Shown: positions 1 to 8,388, counted from the stretch's first letter. The stretch is 64,000 nt of DNA from Pseudomonas taiwanensis DSM 21245 (GCF_000425785.1 NZ_AUEC01000020.1:62001-126000); one strand, 5' to 3'. Program-made: numbers and translations. The notes: generated by a model from the sequence alone, not told the origin.

Positions 1-522
1 GAAAGCGCCAAGGCGCAGGGGCCGATCCGCAAAGTCATTCCGCTGATGCTGTTCCTCATGGCGACCTTCCTGATGATCCAGCTGCACAGTGTGCAGAAGC
101 TGTTCCTGGTGGTGAGCGTGGCACCGCTGGGATTGATCGGTGTCATCATCGCCCTTGTGCCCACCGGCACGCCCATGGGCTTCGTGGCAATCCTGGGGAT
201 TCTGGCCCTGGCCGGGATCATCATTCGCAACTCGGTGATTCTGGTGACCCAGATCGACGAGTTCGAGGCGCAGGGCTTCTCGCCCTGGGATGCCGTGGTG
301 GAGGCCACCAACCACCGGCGCCGGCCGATTCTGCTGACGGCGGCAGCGGCGAGCCTTGGCATGATCCCGATTGCCCGCGAAGTGTTCTGGGGGCCGATGG
401 CCTACGCCATGATTGGTGGGATCATCGTGGCTACCCTGCTGACGCTGTTGTTCCTGCCGGCGTTGTATGTGGCCTGGTACAAGATCCGCGAGCCTGAACA
501 CAGCACTAAAACCCAACATTAA
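1..522 (+). CDS. RND efflux transporter, C-terminal part (5' truncated by window edge)
   Basis: The reading frame is open from the first base, so this is the last 173 residues of a longer protein. It carries several hydrophobic helices in the arrangement of the last membrane bundle of AcrB/HAE1-type proton-driven pumps. The stretch GILALAGIIIRNSVILVTQ and the later RRRPILLTAAAASLGMIP are typical of that region. Family members run to about 1000-1050 residues, so most of the gene lies outside. These inner-membrane pumps work with a periplasmic adaptor and an outer-membrane channel. The substrate cannot be told from this fragment. A REP-like palindrome follows the stop. Confidence 0.85.
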   Translation, partial: ESAKAQGPIRKVIPLMLFLMATFLMIQLHSVQKLFLVVSVAPLGLIGVIIALVPTGTPMGFVAILGILALAGIIIRNSVILVTQIDEFEAQGFSPWDAVVEATNHRRRPILLTAAAASLGMIPIAREVFWGPMAYAMIGGIIVATLLTLLFLPALYVAWYKIREPEHSTKTQH

Positions 523-527
523 ACCCT

Positions 528-597
528 GTGGGAGCGGGCATGCCCACGAATGCGATGGTGGATTCACTGCCGCATTCGCGGGCACGCCCGCTCCCAC
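528..597. repeat. REP-like inverted pair
   Basis: Arms of about 27 bases (528-554 and 571-597) are near-perfect reverse complements beginning gtgggagcgggc and ending gcccgctcccac, with a 16-base loop. This is the usual Pseudomonas extragenic palindrome. It sits just after the RND stop and may help end or stabilise that transcript. Confidence 0.75.
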
Positions 598-629
598 CGA
601 GGCTTTTTGTCGCGTGTAAAATCGCGACT

Positions 630-692
630 TAATTTTGGTTATATAAAAATTCTTAAACAGTATTTTTAAGAATAAACCCACCTCACTACTAT
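630..692 (+). promoter_or_regulatory. AT-rich upstream region of oscA-sbp, candidate CysB-type operator
   Basis: GGTTATATAAA lies at 637-647. It is followed by a perfect 9-base inverted repeat, ATTCTTAAA (649-657) and TTTAAGAAT (665-673), with a 7-base spacer. A possible -10, TACTAT, is at 687-692 and has only a poor -35, which suggests an activator-dependent promoter. A related GGTTAT/GGAATAA element precedes most of the other sulfur operons in this window. Assignment to CysB is inference from context. Confidence 0.55.
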
Positions 693-759
693 TGCACTCA
701 AGCCAGGCGTACATCCCCTTCAAACCTCTGCCCGGCACCTCACTCCAAGGAGAACGAGC

Positions 760-942
760 ATGAGTGCATCTCTGCGTAGCATCGACGGTCAGGACGAAGC
801 CACCATTCTGCGTGAGATCCAGAGCGCCTTGCGCGATCTGCGTTTCGGTGCGGTGGAGATAACCGTGCACAACGCGCAGGTCGTACAGATCGAGCGCAAG
901 GAGAAGTTCCGCCTGCAGCAGCCTGGCAACAAGTCCGGCTGA
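760..942 (+). CDS. oscA: OscA-type small protein, DUF2292 (YezD) family
   Basis: A 60-residue soluble protein with a strong AAGGAG site at 747-752. It has the DUF2292 pattern: a short amphipathic helix (EIQSALRDLRFGAVEITVHN) followed by a beta strand with VVQIERKEKFRL. This family sits directly before the sulfate-binding protein gene in pseudomonads. In P. corrugata the gene was named oscA and linked to organosulfur use and chromate tolerance through sulfur starvation. Its molecular activity is unknown. Here it is the first gene of the sulfate operon, 48 bases before sbp, under an AT-rich promoter region. The family call is strong; the role rests on the published homologue. Confidence 0.8.
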   Translation: MSASLRSIDGQDEATILREIQSALRDLRFGAVEITVHNAQVVQIERKEKFRLQQPGNKSG

Positions 943-990
943 TCGCGATTCACATTCAAAACTAGAAAAATGCCAATCGGGAGCTTCACC

Positions 991-1998
991 ATGTCCATCC
1001 GCCGTTATGCGCTCGCCGCCCTGGCCAGTGCTGTTTTTGCCGGTTCCGCCATCGCCAAGGACTACGAACTGTTGAACGTGTCCTACGACCCGACCCGTGA
1101 GCTGTACCAGCAGTACAACGCCGAATTCATCAAGCACTGGCAGCAGGCTCACCCGGACGACAAGGTGAAGATCCAGCAATCCCATGGCGGCTCGGGCAAG
1201 CAGGCCCGCGCGGTGATCGATGGCTTGCGCGCTGACGTGGTGACCCTGGCCCTGGCCGGAGACATCGACGAAGTCGCCAAGCTTGGCAAGTCGCTGCCCG
1301 AGGACTGGCAGAAGCGCCTGCCGGATGCCAGCACCCCGTACACCTCGACAATCGTGTTCCTGGTGCGCAAGGGCAACCCGAAAGGCATCAAGGACTGGGG
1401 CGACCTGATCAAGCAGGATGTCTCGGTCATCACCCCCAACCCGAAAACCTCTGGTGGCGCCCGCTGGAACTTCCTGGCCGCCTGGGCCTACGGCCTGAAA
1501 ACCGGTGGCAGTGAAGACAAGGCCAAGGCCTATGTGCAGGAGCTGTTCAAGCACGTGCCAGTGTTGGATACCGGCGCCCGCGGCTCGACCATCACCTTCG
1601 TCAACAATGGTCAGGGCGATGTTCTGCTGGCCTGGGAAAACGAAGCTTTCCTGGCGTTGAAGGAAGATGGCGGTAGCGACAAGTTCGAGATCGTCGTGCC
1701 TTCGCTGTCGATTCTGGCCGAGCCGCCGGTGGCCGTGGTCGACAAGAACGCCCAGAAGAAGGGTAACGAGAAGATCGCCGAGGAGTACCTCAAGCATCTG
1801 TATAGCCCTGCAGGCCAGAAGATCGCCGCAGAGAACTTCTACCGTCCGCGTGACGCGAAGGTGGCCGCCGAATTCGGCAAGCAGTTCCCGAAACTGGAAC
1901 TGGTGACGATCGACAAGGACTTCGGCGGCTGGAAGACTGCACAACCTAAGTTCTTCAATGACGGCGGTGTATTCGACCAGATCTATCAGGCACAGTAA
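991..1998 (+). CDS. sbp: Periplasmic sulfate-binding protein Sbp
   Basis: A 335-residue protein with a Sec signal peptide that probably ends near AIA-KDYELL. The mature start [17 protein letters not shown] and the internal [16 protein letters not shown] are typical of the Sbp/CysP family, which captures sulfate (and often thiosulfate) for the CysTWA importer. I chose ATG 991 over an in-frame ATG at 970 because a GGGAG site lies just before it and the signal peptide then starts at once with MSIRRYAL. It lies behind oscA and 159 bases before cysT. A REP-like stretch and a hairpin in that gap may make binding protein more abundant than permease. Confidence 0.93.
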   Translation: MSIRRYALAALASAVFAGSAIAKDYELLNVSYDPTRELYQQYNAEFIKHWQQAHPDDKVKIQQSHGGSGKQARAVIDGLRADVVTLALAGDIDEVAKLGKSLPEDWQKRLPDASTPYTSTIVFLVRKGNPKGIKDWGDLIKQDVSVITPNPKTSGGARWNFLAAWAYGLKTGGSEDKAKAYVQELFKHVPVLDTGARGSTITFVNNGQGDVLLAWENEAFLALKEDGGSDKFEIVVPSLSILAEPPVAVVDKNAQKKGNEKIAEEYLKHLYSPAGQKIAAENFYRPRDAKVAAEFGKQFPKLELVTIDKDFGGWKTAQPKFFNDGGVFDQIYQAQ

Positions 1999-2013
1999 GG
2001 GTCATGAAAAAGC

Positions 2014-2133
2014 GCGGGGGCCGCTATGCAGCCCTTTCGCGACACGAGGCCGCTGCCATTAGGAATCGCGATCTCCTGTGGCGGCGGCCGCGTGATTCAG
2101 AAGCTTGCACCGGCCCGGCAGAATTGCCGGGCC
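2014..2133. repeat. REP-like element plus hairpin between sbp and cysT
   Basis: The stretch at 2014-2060 (gcgcgggggccgct ... gccctttcgcgacac) recurs in recognisable form at 27612-27650. A perfect stem, GGCCCGGCA (2112-2120) and TGCCGGGCC (2125-2133), lies 25 bases before the cysT start. There is no T-run, so it is more likely an mRNA-stabilising or attenuating structure than a full terminator. Confidence 0.6.
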
Positions 2134-2157
2134 AAGTGCGTTAAACCAGGGATATTT

Positions 2158-2976
2158 ATGTCGCGTCGCATTTCCCCCGTCATACCCGGCTTCGGGCTGA
2201 CACTGGGCTACACCTTGGTGTACCTCAGTCTGATAGTGCTGATACCACTGGCCGCCATGTTCGTGCATGCCGCACAGCTCACCTGGGAACAGTTCTGGAA
2301 CATCGTCAGCGCGCCGCGAGTGCTTGCCGCGCTCAAGCTGAGTTTCGGCACTGCGCTGTTCGCCGCCATCATCAATGGCGTGATCGGCACCTTGTTGGCC
2401 TGGGTGCTGGTGCGCTACACCTTCCCGGGACGCAAGATCATCGATGCGATGATCGACCTGCCGTTCGCCCTGCCCACCGCGGTGGCGGGTATCGCCCTGA
2501 CGGCCTTGTATGCACCGGCCGGCTGGGTAGGGCAGTTCGCCACCGATCTGGGCTTCAAGATCGCCTACACCCCGCTGGGCATCACGCTTGCGCTGACCTT
2601 CGTCACCCTGCCGTTCGTGGTGCGCACCGTGCAGCCGGTGCTGGCGGATATCCCGCGTGAAGTCGAAGAAGCCGCTGCCTGCCTGGGTGCCAAGCCGCTA
2701 CAAGTGTTTCGCCACATCCTGGCGCCAGCGCTGCTGCCCGCCTGGCTGACCGGTTTCGCCCTGGCTTTTGCCCGTGGCGTGGGTGAGTACGGTTCGGTGA
2801 TCTTCATTGCCGGCAACATGCCGATGAAGACCGAGATCCTGCCGTTGCTGATCATGGTCAAGCTCGACCAGTACGACTACACCGGCGCCACGGCCATCGG
2901 CGTGCTGATGCTGGTGGTTTCCTTCATCCTGCTGCTGCTGATCAACCTGCTGCAGCGCCGCATCGAAACCCCTTGA
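2158..2976 (+). CDS. cysT: Sulfate/thiosulfate ABC transporter permease CysT
   Basis: A 272-residue inner-membrane permease with about six membrane helices. The conserved EAA loop (EVEEAAACLGAKPLQVFRHILAPALLPAWLTG) contacts the CysA ATPase. It pairs with CysW to form the sulfate channel. ATG 2158 (MSRRISPVIPGFGL) is preferred because the upstream extension to 2026 would translate the REP-like stretch and has no family resemblance. It ends 15 bases before cysW within one operon. Confidence 0.93.
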   Translation: MSRRISPVIPGFGLTLGYTLVYLSLIVLIPLAAMFVHAAQLTWEQFWNIVSAPRVLAALKLSFGTALFAAIINGVIGTLLAWVLVRYTFPGRKIIDAMIDLPFALPTAVAGIALTALYAPAGWVGQFATDLGFKIAYTPLGITLALTFVTLPFVVRTVQPVLADIPREVEEAAACLGAKPLQVFRHILAPALLPAWLTGFALAFARGVGEYGSVIFIAGNMPMKTEILPLLIMVKLDQYDYTGATAIGVLMLVVSFILLLLINLLQRRIETP

Positions 2977-2991
2977 AGGAGGCCGTGGCTC

Positions 2992-3864
2992 ATGTCTAGT
3001 TCATCCATTGGCGCCGCTGCCGCCGCCAACGCCGCCCGTCGTGGCAGTGCTACTTCGCGACGGGTACTGATCGGTCTGGCTTGGCTGGTCTTCACGCTGT
3101 TCCTGTTGTTGCCGTTGTTCATCGTGGTGTCGCAGGCACTCAAGAATGGCTTCGGTACGTTCTTCGAGGCAATCTTCGAGCCAGACGCACTGTCGGCGCT
3201 CAAGCTCACCCTGCTGGCGGTGTTCATCTCTGTGCCGCTGAACCTTGTATTCGGTGTTAGCGCCGCATGGTGCGTGAGCAAGTACACCTTCCGCGGCAAA
3301 AGCCTGCTGGTCACCCTGATCGACTTGCCGTTCTCGGTCTCGCCGGTCATCGCAGGTCTGGTCTATGTGCTGATGTTCGGTGCACAGGGCCTTTTCGGGC
3401 CTTGGTTGCAGGACCATGATATCCAGATCGTGTTCGCCCTTCCGGGCATCGTCCTGGCGACCATTTTCGTTACCGTGCCCTTCGTGGCCCGTGAACTGAT
3501 CCCGCTGATGCAGGAGCAGGGGACCCAGGAAGAAGAAGCAGCACGCCTGCTCGGTGCCAACGGCTGGCAGATGTTCTGGCACGTGACCTTGCCGAACATC
3601 AAGTGGGGCCTGATCTACGGCGTGGTGCTGTGCACCGCCCGGGCCATGGGCGAGTTCGGCGCGGTGTCGGTGGTCTCTGGCCATATTCGCGGCGTCACCA
3701 ATACCTTGCCGCTGCACGTGGAGATCCTCTACAACGAGTACAACCACGTCGCGGCCTTCAGCGTGGCCAGCCTGCTGCTGATCCTGGCGCTCTTCATCCT
3801 GCTGCTCAAGCAGTGGAGCGAGAACCGTATTAACCGCCTGCGCCAAAGCGCAGCGGAGGAATAA
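2992..3864 (+). CDS. cysW: Sulfate/thiosulfate ABC transporter permease CysW
   Basis: A 290-residue permease with about six membrane helices and an EAA loop ([28 protein letters not shown]). The segment [19 protein letters not shown] is typical of CysW. It has an Ala/Ser-rich N-terminus of about 20 residues before the first helix. AAGGAGG overlaps the end of cysT, so translation of the two is probably linked. It is followed after 3 bases by cysA. Together with CysT it forms the membrane channel that receives sulfate from Sbp. Confidence 0.93.
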   Translation: MSSSSIGAAAAANAARRGSATSRRVLIGLAWLVFTLFLLLPLFIVVSQALKNGFGTFFEAIFEPDALSALKLTLLAVFISVPLNLVFGVSAAWCVSKYTFRGKSLLVTLIDLPFSVSPVIAGLVYVLMFGAQGLFGPWLQDHDIQIVFALPGIVLATIFVTVPFVARELIPLMQEQGTQEEEAARLLGANGWQMFWHVTLPNIKWGLIYGVVLCTARAMGEFGAVSVVSGHIRGVTNTLPLHVEILYNEYNHVAAFSVASLLLILALFILLLKQWSENRINRLRQSAAEE

Positions 3865-3867
3865 TTC

Positions 3868-4857
3868 ATGTCGATCGAAGTTCGTAACGTCAGCAAGCGC
3901 TTCAACAGCTTCCAGGCCCTGGACAACATCAACCTGGATATCCACAGCGGTGAGCTGGTGGCTTTGCTCGGCCCGTCCGGCTGCGGCAAGACCACGCTGC
4001 TGCGCATCATCGCTGGCCTGGAAACCCCGGATCAGGGCAGCATCGTGTTTCACGGCGAGGACGTATCCGGCCACGATGTGCGCGACCGTAACGTGGGTTT
4101 TGTGTTCCAGCACTACGCGCTGTTCCGCCATATGAGTGTGTTCGACAACGTTGCCTTCGGCCTGCGCATGAAGCCAAAGGGCGAGCGTCCGAGCGAAAGC
4201 AAGATTGCCGACAAGGTGCACGAGCTGCTGAACATGGTTCAGCTCGACTGGCTGGCCGACCGTTACCCCGAGCAGTTGTCCGGTGGCCAGCGCCAGCGTA
4301 TCGCCCTGGCGCGCGCACTGGCGGTAGAGCCCAAGGTGCTGTTGCTCGATGAACCATTTGGCGCCCTGGACGCCAAGGTCCGTAAAGAGCTGCGCCGCTG
4401 GTTGGCGCGCCTGCACGAGGACATCAACCTGACCTCGGTGTTCGTCACCCATGACCAGGAAGAGGCCATGGAAGTGGCTGACCGCATCGTGGTGATGAAC
4501 AAGGGCGTGATCGAGCAGATTGGCTCGCCAGGTGAGGTGTACGAAAAGCCGGCCAACGATTTCGTCTATCACTTCCTGGGTGACTCCAACCGCCTGAGCT
4601 TGAGCGAAGGCCACCATGTGCTGTTCCGCCCGCACGAGGTGTCGCTGTCGCGGCACGAGACGGAAGGACATCACGCGGCAGAGGTGCGGGACATTCGCCC
4701 ATTGGGCGCCACGACCCGGGTGACCTTGAAGGTGGAGGGGCAGAGCGAGCTGATCGAGGCAGAGGTGGTCAAGGATCACGACAGCCTTACCGGATTGGCC
4801 CGTGGGGAGACCTTGTTCTTCCGGCCGAAGGTTTGGCAGAAGGTGGCGGATATCTGA
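3868..4857 (+). CDS. cysA: Sulfate/thiosulfate import ATP-binding protein CysA
   Basis: A 329-residue ABC ATPase that drives sulfate import through CysT/CysW. It has Walker [10 protein letters not shown] near residue 37, signature LSGGQRQR, Walker [13 protein letters not shown] and the switch His in [18 protein letters not shown]-terminal TOBE-like regulatory part follows (from about residue 240). It starts 3 bases after cysW and ends the operon, which closes at the hairpin at 4874-4898. Confidence 0.95.
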   Translation: MSIEVRNVSKRFNSFQALDNINLDIHSGELVALLGPSGCGKTTLLRIIAGLETPDQGSIVFHGEDVSGHDVRDRNVGFVFQHYALFRHMSVFDNVAFGLRMKPKGERPSESKIADKVHELLNMVQLDWLADRYPEQLSGGQRQRIALARALAVEPKVLLLDEPFGALDAKVRKELRRWLARLHEDINLTSVFVTHDQEEAMEVADRIVVMNKGVIEQIGSPGEVYEKPANDFVYHFLGDSNRLSLSEGHHVLFRPHEVSLSRHETEGHHAAEVRDIRPLGATTRVTLKVEGQSELIEAEVVKDHDSLTGLARGETLFFRPKVWQKVADI

Positions 4858-4873
4858 GCCGCCAGAAACAAAG

Positions 4874-4898
4874 AACCCGGGCATGTCCCGGGTTTTTT
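4874..4898 (+). terminator. Rho-independent terminator after cysA
   Basis: Perfect stem AACCCGGG (4874-4881) and CCCGGGTT (4887-4894) with a short loop, then a T-run. It closes the oscA-sbp-cysTWA operon. Confidence 0.85.
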
Positions 4899-4914
4899 GC
4901 ATTCACGGACGGCA

Positions 4915-4980
4915 GTAATTTTGGTTATTAATAAATAGCTTCTTATTCCTTTACGAATATAACTCCCTCCCTATACTGGT
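4915..4980 (+). promoter_or_regulatory. AT-rich promoter region of the hydrolase/AAA+ pair, candidate CysB-type site
   Basis: GGTTATTAATAAA lies at 4923-4935, almost the same as the GGTTATATAAA element before oscA. A good -10, TATACT, is at 4972-4977 with a poor -35, consistent with an activated promoter. The first gene starts at 5014. Confidence 0.5.
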
Positions 4981-5013
4981 CTCCAAGCACGCAAACTTAC
5001 TGGAGGCGTCCCC

Positions 5014-5595
5014 ATGCGCAATGAGTCGATTCGTTACCTGATTGTGCCGGGCTGGCAAGGATCGCCAGACAACCACTGGCAGAGTCACTGGCAGCGTACC
5101 TTGCCCAACAGTGCCCGGGTCGAACAGCACGACTGGCTGACCCCGCAACGCCATGATTGGGTTCAAGCACTGGAGCAGGCCATCGCCGCTGAACGCTCGC
5201 CGGTGATTCTCATTGCCCATAGCCTGGGTTGCATTACCGTGGCCCATTGGGCTGCACACGCCAGCCCGTCCCTGCTACGTCGAGTGCGCGGTGCATTGCT
5301 CGTGGCGCCCGCCGATGTCGAGCGCCCTACCTGTGCGCCGGCACTGCGCAACTTTGCGCCTATCCCGCTGCAGGCACTGCCGTTCCCCAGCCAGGTGGTC
5401 AGCTCCGACAATGACCCGGCGGTGAGCGTGCCCCGTGCGCTGTACCTGGCTCGCGCCTGGGGTGCCGAAGCGGGGTTGTTGGCCAACGCCGGACATATCA
5501 ACGTGAAGTCCGGACATGAGCGCTGGGAGCAGGGCTTCGCCTACCTGTACCGCCTGCAAAGCCGGGTCGAACAGCGCGCACTGCGCCGCGCCTGA
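5014..5595 (+). CDS. RBBP9/YdeN-family alpha/beta serine hydrolase
   Basis: A 193-residue cytoplasmic protein with the RBBP9/YdeN signature: N-terminal YLIVPGWQGSPDNHWQSHW, nucleophile elbow AHSLGC (Ser near residue 70), acid in VSSDNDPAVSV and His in NAGHINVKSG. The length matches the family. TGGAGG lies before ATG 5014. Substrates of bacterial members are mostly unknown. It is the first gene of a likely two-gene unit with the AAA+ protein 65 bases downstream, right after the sulfate operon and under a similar AT-rich promoter, so a role in sulfur-starvation physiology is likely but unproven. Confidence 0.85.
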   Translation: MRNESIRYLIVPGWQGSPDNHWQSHWQRTLPNSARVEQHDWLTPQRHDWVQALEQAIAAERSPVILIAHSLGCITVAHWAAHASPSLLRRVRGALLVAPADVERPTCAPALRNFAPIPLQALPFPSQVVSSDNDPAVSVPRALYLARAWGAEAGLLANAGHINVKSGHERWEQGFAYLYRLQSRVEQRALRRA

Positions 5596-5660
5596 GCGAC
5601 CCTACCGATTACCGCTGCACCTGACGCCCGGCCATCGCAGGTCTGGGGCGGGAGTTCGTC

Positions 5661-6491
5661 ATGACCCTTCAAAACCCATTTGGCCAGCCGCTGCTGACCT
5701 TTCCTGAACTGGACAAAAGCCCCCTGAGCATCCGTGCCAAGGCGCTGGTGTTCATCGACCCTCGTTCGCAGGCCTTGCGTCAGGCGCTGGAGCGACTGGC
5801 CCCCCAACCGCTGCCAGTGTTGATACGGGGTGAAACCGGCACCGGCAAGGAATTGCTGGCGCGTCAGGTCCATCGGGCCAGTGATCGCAGCGGGCTGTTC
5901 GTGTCGGTCAACTGCGCGGCCATCAGTCCCACCTATGCCGATGCCGAACTGTTCGGCTACAGCGCCGGCGCCCATGGTGGAACCGCCAGCAGTCGAGCCG
6001 GTTGGTTCGGGTCGGCCAATGGCGGCACCTTGTACCTGGACGAGATAGCCGACTTGCCGCTGGCTGTTCAGGGCAAGCTGCTTGCCGCCCTCGAGACCCG
6101 TGAAGTCACCCGGGTCGGCGCCCAGCAACCGCAGGCGGTTGATGTACGCCTGGTCGCTGCCTCCAGCGTCGATCTGGCGCGAGTGGTGAAGGCCGGTCGA
6201 TTCAACGAGAGGCTTTACCTGTACCTGCGCGAAGGCGCGCTGGACCTGCCGCCGCTGCGCCAAAGGCGTGGCGATATCCTGCCGCTGGCCGAGTATTTCG
6301 TCGGCATCTACAGCGTGCGGCAACAGCGCGCTGTGCCGCTGATCAGCGAGGCTGCGCAGCACGCGCTCGAAGCCCACGCCTGGCCTGGAAATACCCGCGA
6401 GTTGGAAAATGTCATCCACTTCGCGTTGCTGGTCTGTGACGGTGAAGAGATCCTGCCGGAGCACCTGGACCTGCTGAATATCCCGCGCTAG
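5661..6491 (+). CDS. Sigma-54-activator-like AAA+ ATPase lacking GAFTGA and HTH
   Basis: A 276-residue protein consisting almost only of a bacterial enhancer-binding-protein AAA+ domain. Walker A is RGETGTGKE (about residues 55-64), Walker B GGTLYLDEIADLP, and the C-terminal lid WPGNTRELENVIHFALL. Three things are odd. The sigma-54 contact loop, normally GAFTGA, reads GAHGGT. The segment usually RxREDLYYRLN reads RFNERLYLYLRE. The protein ends right after the lid with no Fis-type DNA-binding domain, where relatives have 350-450 residues. It may be unable to activate sigma-54 RNA polymerase itself and could act by joining other activators. It lies behind the hydrolase in the sulfur region. Confidence 0.8.
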   Translation: MTLQNPFGQPLLTFPELDKSPLSIRAKALVFIDPRSQALRQALERLAPQPLPVLIRGETGTGKELLARQVHRASDRSGLFVSVNCAAISPTYADAELFGYSAGAHGGTASSRAGWFGSANGGTLYLDEIADLPLAVQGKLLAALETREVTRVGAQQPQAVDVRLVAASSVDLARVVKAGRFNERLYLYLREGALDLPPLRQRRGDILPLAEYFVGIYSVRQQRAVPLISEAAQHALEAHAWPGNTRELENVIHFALLVCDGEEILPEHLDLLNIPR

Positions 6492-6534
6492 ACGGCGGGC
6501 AACAGGGCTCATAAGCAAAGTGGGTGATGGCTTT

Positions 6535-6600
6535 TTGATTTTGGAATAAGCAGCTAATTAAAAGATATTGTTACGGTATAAAAAATCTCGGTATTGTCCG
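6535..6600 (+). promoter_or_regulatory. AT-rich promoter region of metQ-like gene, candidate CysB-type site
   Basis: GGAATAAGCAGCTAATTAAA starts at 6543, followed by further AT-rich sequence including GGTATAAAAAA at 6575-6585. It is the same GGAATAA type of element seen before tcyJ and ssuE. It indicates that the binding-protein gene has its own promoter. Confidence 0.45.
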
Positions 6601-6678
6601 CCTCACGCCCCCCCGCTAGAACGGTTGGGCACCCGACTTTGCCATCACCGATGGCCCAGGTTCATAACAAGGAACACC

Positions 6679-7464
6679 ATGAAGAAGACTCTGTTGACCA
6701 CTGCCCTGGCCGCTGCGCTGTCGTTCGCCGGCCTGGCCTGCGCCGCCGAGAAACTGGTAGTTGCAGCGACCCCCGTACCGCATGCCGAGATCCTGGAGCT
6801 GATCAAGCCGACCCTGGCCAAGGAAGGTGTCGACCTGCAGATCAAGGTCTTCACCGACTACGTCCAGCCCAACGTGCAGGTCGACCAGAAGCGCCTGGAC
6901 GCCAACTACTTCCAGACCTTGCCGTACCTGCAGAACTTCAACGAAGGCAAGGGTACCCACCTGGAAACCGTGATCGGCGTGCACGTCGAGCCGTTCGGTG
7001 GCTATTCGAAGAAGGTCAAGTCCCTGGCCGAGCTCAAAGAAGGCGCCACCATTGCAATCCCTAACGAGGGCAGCAACAGCGGCCGTGCCCTGCTGCTCCT
7101 GCAGAAGGCTGGCCTGATTACCCTGAAAGATCCGAAGAACGCGCTGGCCACGCCGAAAGACATCGCCGAGAACCCCAAGAAGCTCAAGTTCCGTGAGCTG
7201 GAGTCGGCCATGCTGCCGCGTGTGCTGGACCAGGTCGACCTGGACATGATCAACACCAACTACGCGCTGGAAGCCGGCCTGAACCCTGCCAAGGATGCCT
7301 TGGTGATCGAGGGCAGCGACTCGCCGTATGTGAACTTCCTGGTGGCGCGTCCGGACAACAAGGACAGCGAAGCCATCCAGAAGCTGGCCAAGGCCCTGAC
7401 CAGCCCCGAGGTGAAGGCATTCATCACCAAGAAGTACCAGGGTGCAGTGTTGCCGGCGTTCTGA
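6679..7464 (+). CDS. metQ: MetQ/NlpA-family periplasmic binding protein (solitary)
   Basis: A 261-residue protein with a signal peptide (MKKTLLTTALAAALSFAGLA). The family landmarks are VAATPVPHAEIL, QVDQKRLDANYFQTLPYL and the PNEGSNSGRALLLLQKAGLI block. MetQ proteins bind methionine or related sulfur compounds for the MetNI ABC importer. No metN or metI gene is nearby, so it must share a transporter encoded elsewhere. The residues before Cys (GLAC) make a poor lipobox, so anchoring is uncertain. ATG 6679 is chosen over an upstream in-frame start because an AAGGA site precedes it and the signal peptide follows. Placement beside sulfate genes fits a sulfur-scavenging role. Confidence 0.85.
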   Translation: MKKTLLTTALAAALSFAGLACAAEKLVVAATPVPHAEILELIKPTLAKEGVDLQIKVFTDYVQPNVQVDQKRLDANYFQTLPYLQNFNEGKGTHLETVIGVHVEPFGGYSKKVKSLAELKEGATIAIPNEGSNSGRALLLLQKAGLITLKDPKNALATPKDIAENPKKLKFRELESAMLPRVLDQVDLDMINTNYALEAGLNPAKDALVIEGSDSPYVNFLVARPDNKDSEAIQKLAKALTSPEVKAFITKKYQGAVLPAF

Positions 7465-7490
7465 TGCGCCGTTAACGCGTTGCCTGATGT

Positions 7491-7522
7491 GAAAACGCCG
7501 ACACCTGTGTGTCGGCGTTTTC
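7491..7522 (+). terminator. Terminator after metQ-like gene
   Basis: Stem AAAACGCCGACAC (7492-7504) pairs with GTGTCGGCGTTTT (7509-7521) around a short loop. It works in both directions, ending metQ and the minus-strand hydrolase that converges on it. Confidence 0.8.
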
Positions 7523-7553
7523 GTTTTCGGCCGATAGGAGCGCGCCGTTCTTC

Positions 7554-8372
7554 TCAGGCGCTGCGCGGCAACCAGCTCAGCAGGAAATCATTCACCACCT
7601 GCGGGTTCTCAAGGCTGGAGATGTGTCCTGCAAACGGGATCTGCGCCGCCAGGCAGCCGATGATCCTTGCCATTTCGCCAGACTCGGCCGGCGGCCGGGG
7701 GATGTCCTGGTCGCCACAGAGGACGATGGTCCTGTGCGCCGCCAGTTCACCCAGCCGCGCCAGCAGGTCGGGGCGTCCGAAGATCACCCGGCCCATGGGG
7801 TCCAGGCTGTTGCGAATGGCCTGCGCGGTGCTGGCCTTCAGGTCCGCGCGGAAACGCTCGCGAACCGCTGGCACCGTCTGGCCTTCGGCATGGAAGAAAA
7901 TCGGCACGACGATATCCAGCAGCGGCTCCGGGAAACAGCCTGCTGCACTGGCGGCATCCAGCAGGCCGAAGTACTTCAGCCGGGTCGCTTCAGGTTCGGC
8001 ACCCAGGTAAGTGTCCATCAGCACCAGGCGGTCGATACGCGTCGGGTGCTCGATGGCCAACTGTGCGCCCCACATGCCGCCGACCGACAGGCCTACCAAG
8101 TGGCACTTGGGAATATCCAGGGCATCCAGCAACGCCAGGTGTTGGCGAGTCAGGGCGCCCATGTCGGTAGTGGTGGCCGGTGGCGCGTCGGAGTCGCCAT
8201 GGCCCCACAGCTCGGGGACGATGACTCGGAAGTGTTGTGACAGCGCCTCGATCTGCGGTTGCCACATCTGGGCCGACCACAGGTAGCTGTGGCCCAGCAG
8301 GACCGGGAAGCCCTGGCCTTGGTCGACGTAGCTCATGCGGGCGCCGTCGATTTCGATGAAGTGTTTCTGCAT
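7554..8372 (-). CDS. Alpha/beta-fold hydrolase
   Basis: A 272-residue single-domain alpha/beta hydrolase without a signal peptide. The oxyanion-side motif is LGHSYLW, the nucleophile elbow GLSVGG (Ser near residue 95), and the C-terminal catalytic His lies in AGHISSLENP. The segment ELWGHGDSDAP is the usual strand-4 loop. The family includes esterases, lactonases and ring-cleavage hydrolases, and the substrate cannot be told. It lies head-to-tail behind the acylase gene (16-base gap), so the two may be co-transcribed. It converges with metQ. Confidence 0.85.
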   Translation of the reverse strand: MQKHFIEIDGARMSYVDQGQGFPVLLGHSYLWSAQMWQPQIEALSQHFRVIVPELWGHGDSDAPPATTTDMGALTRQHLALLDALDIPKCHLVGLSVGGMWGAQLAIEHPTRIDRLVLMDTYLGAEPEATRLKYFGLLDAASAAGCFPEPLLDIVVPIFFHAEGQTVPAVRERFRADLKASTAQAIRNSLDPMGRVIFGRPDLLARLGELAAHRTIVLCGDQDIPRPPAESGEMARIIGCLAAQIPFAGHISSLENPQVVNDFLLSWLPRSA

Positions 8373-8388
8373 GGGGGTGCCTTGCTGG

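Noticed and set aside
3001..4902. 633-codon open frame antisense to cysW and cysA
   Set aside because: Covers two well-recognised genes on the opposite strand; Gln/His-rich composition is typical of a GC-rich shadow frame.
6568..6678. N-terminal extension of the MetQ-like protein
   Set aside because: It would place 37 unrelated residues before a clean signal peptide and cover the promoter; the AAGGA site points to 6679.
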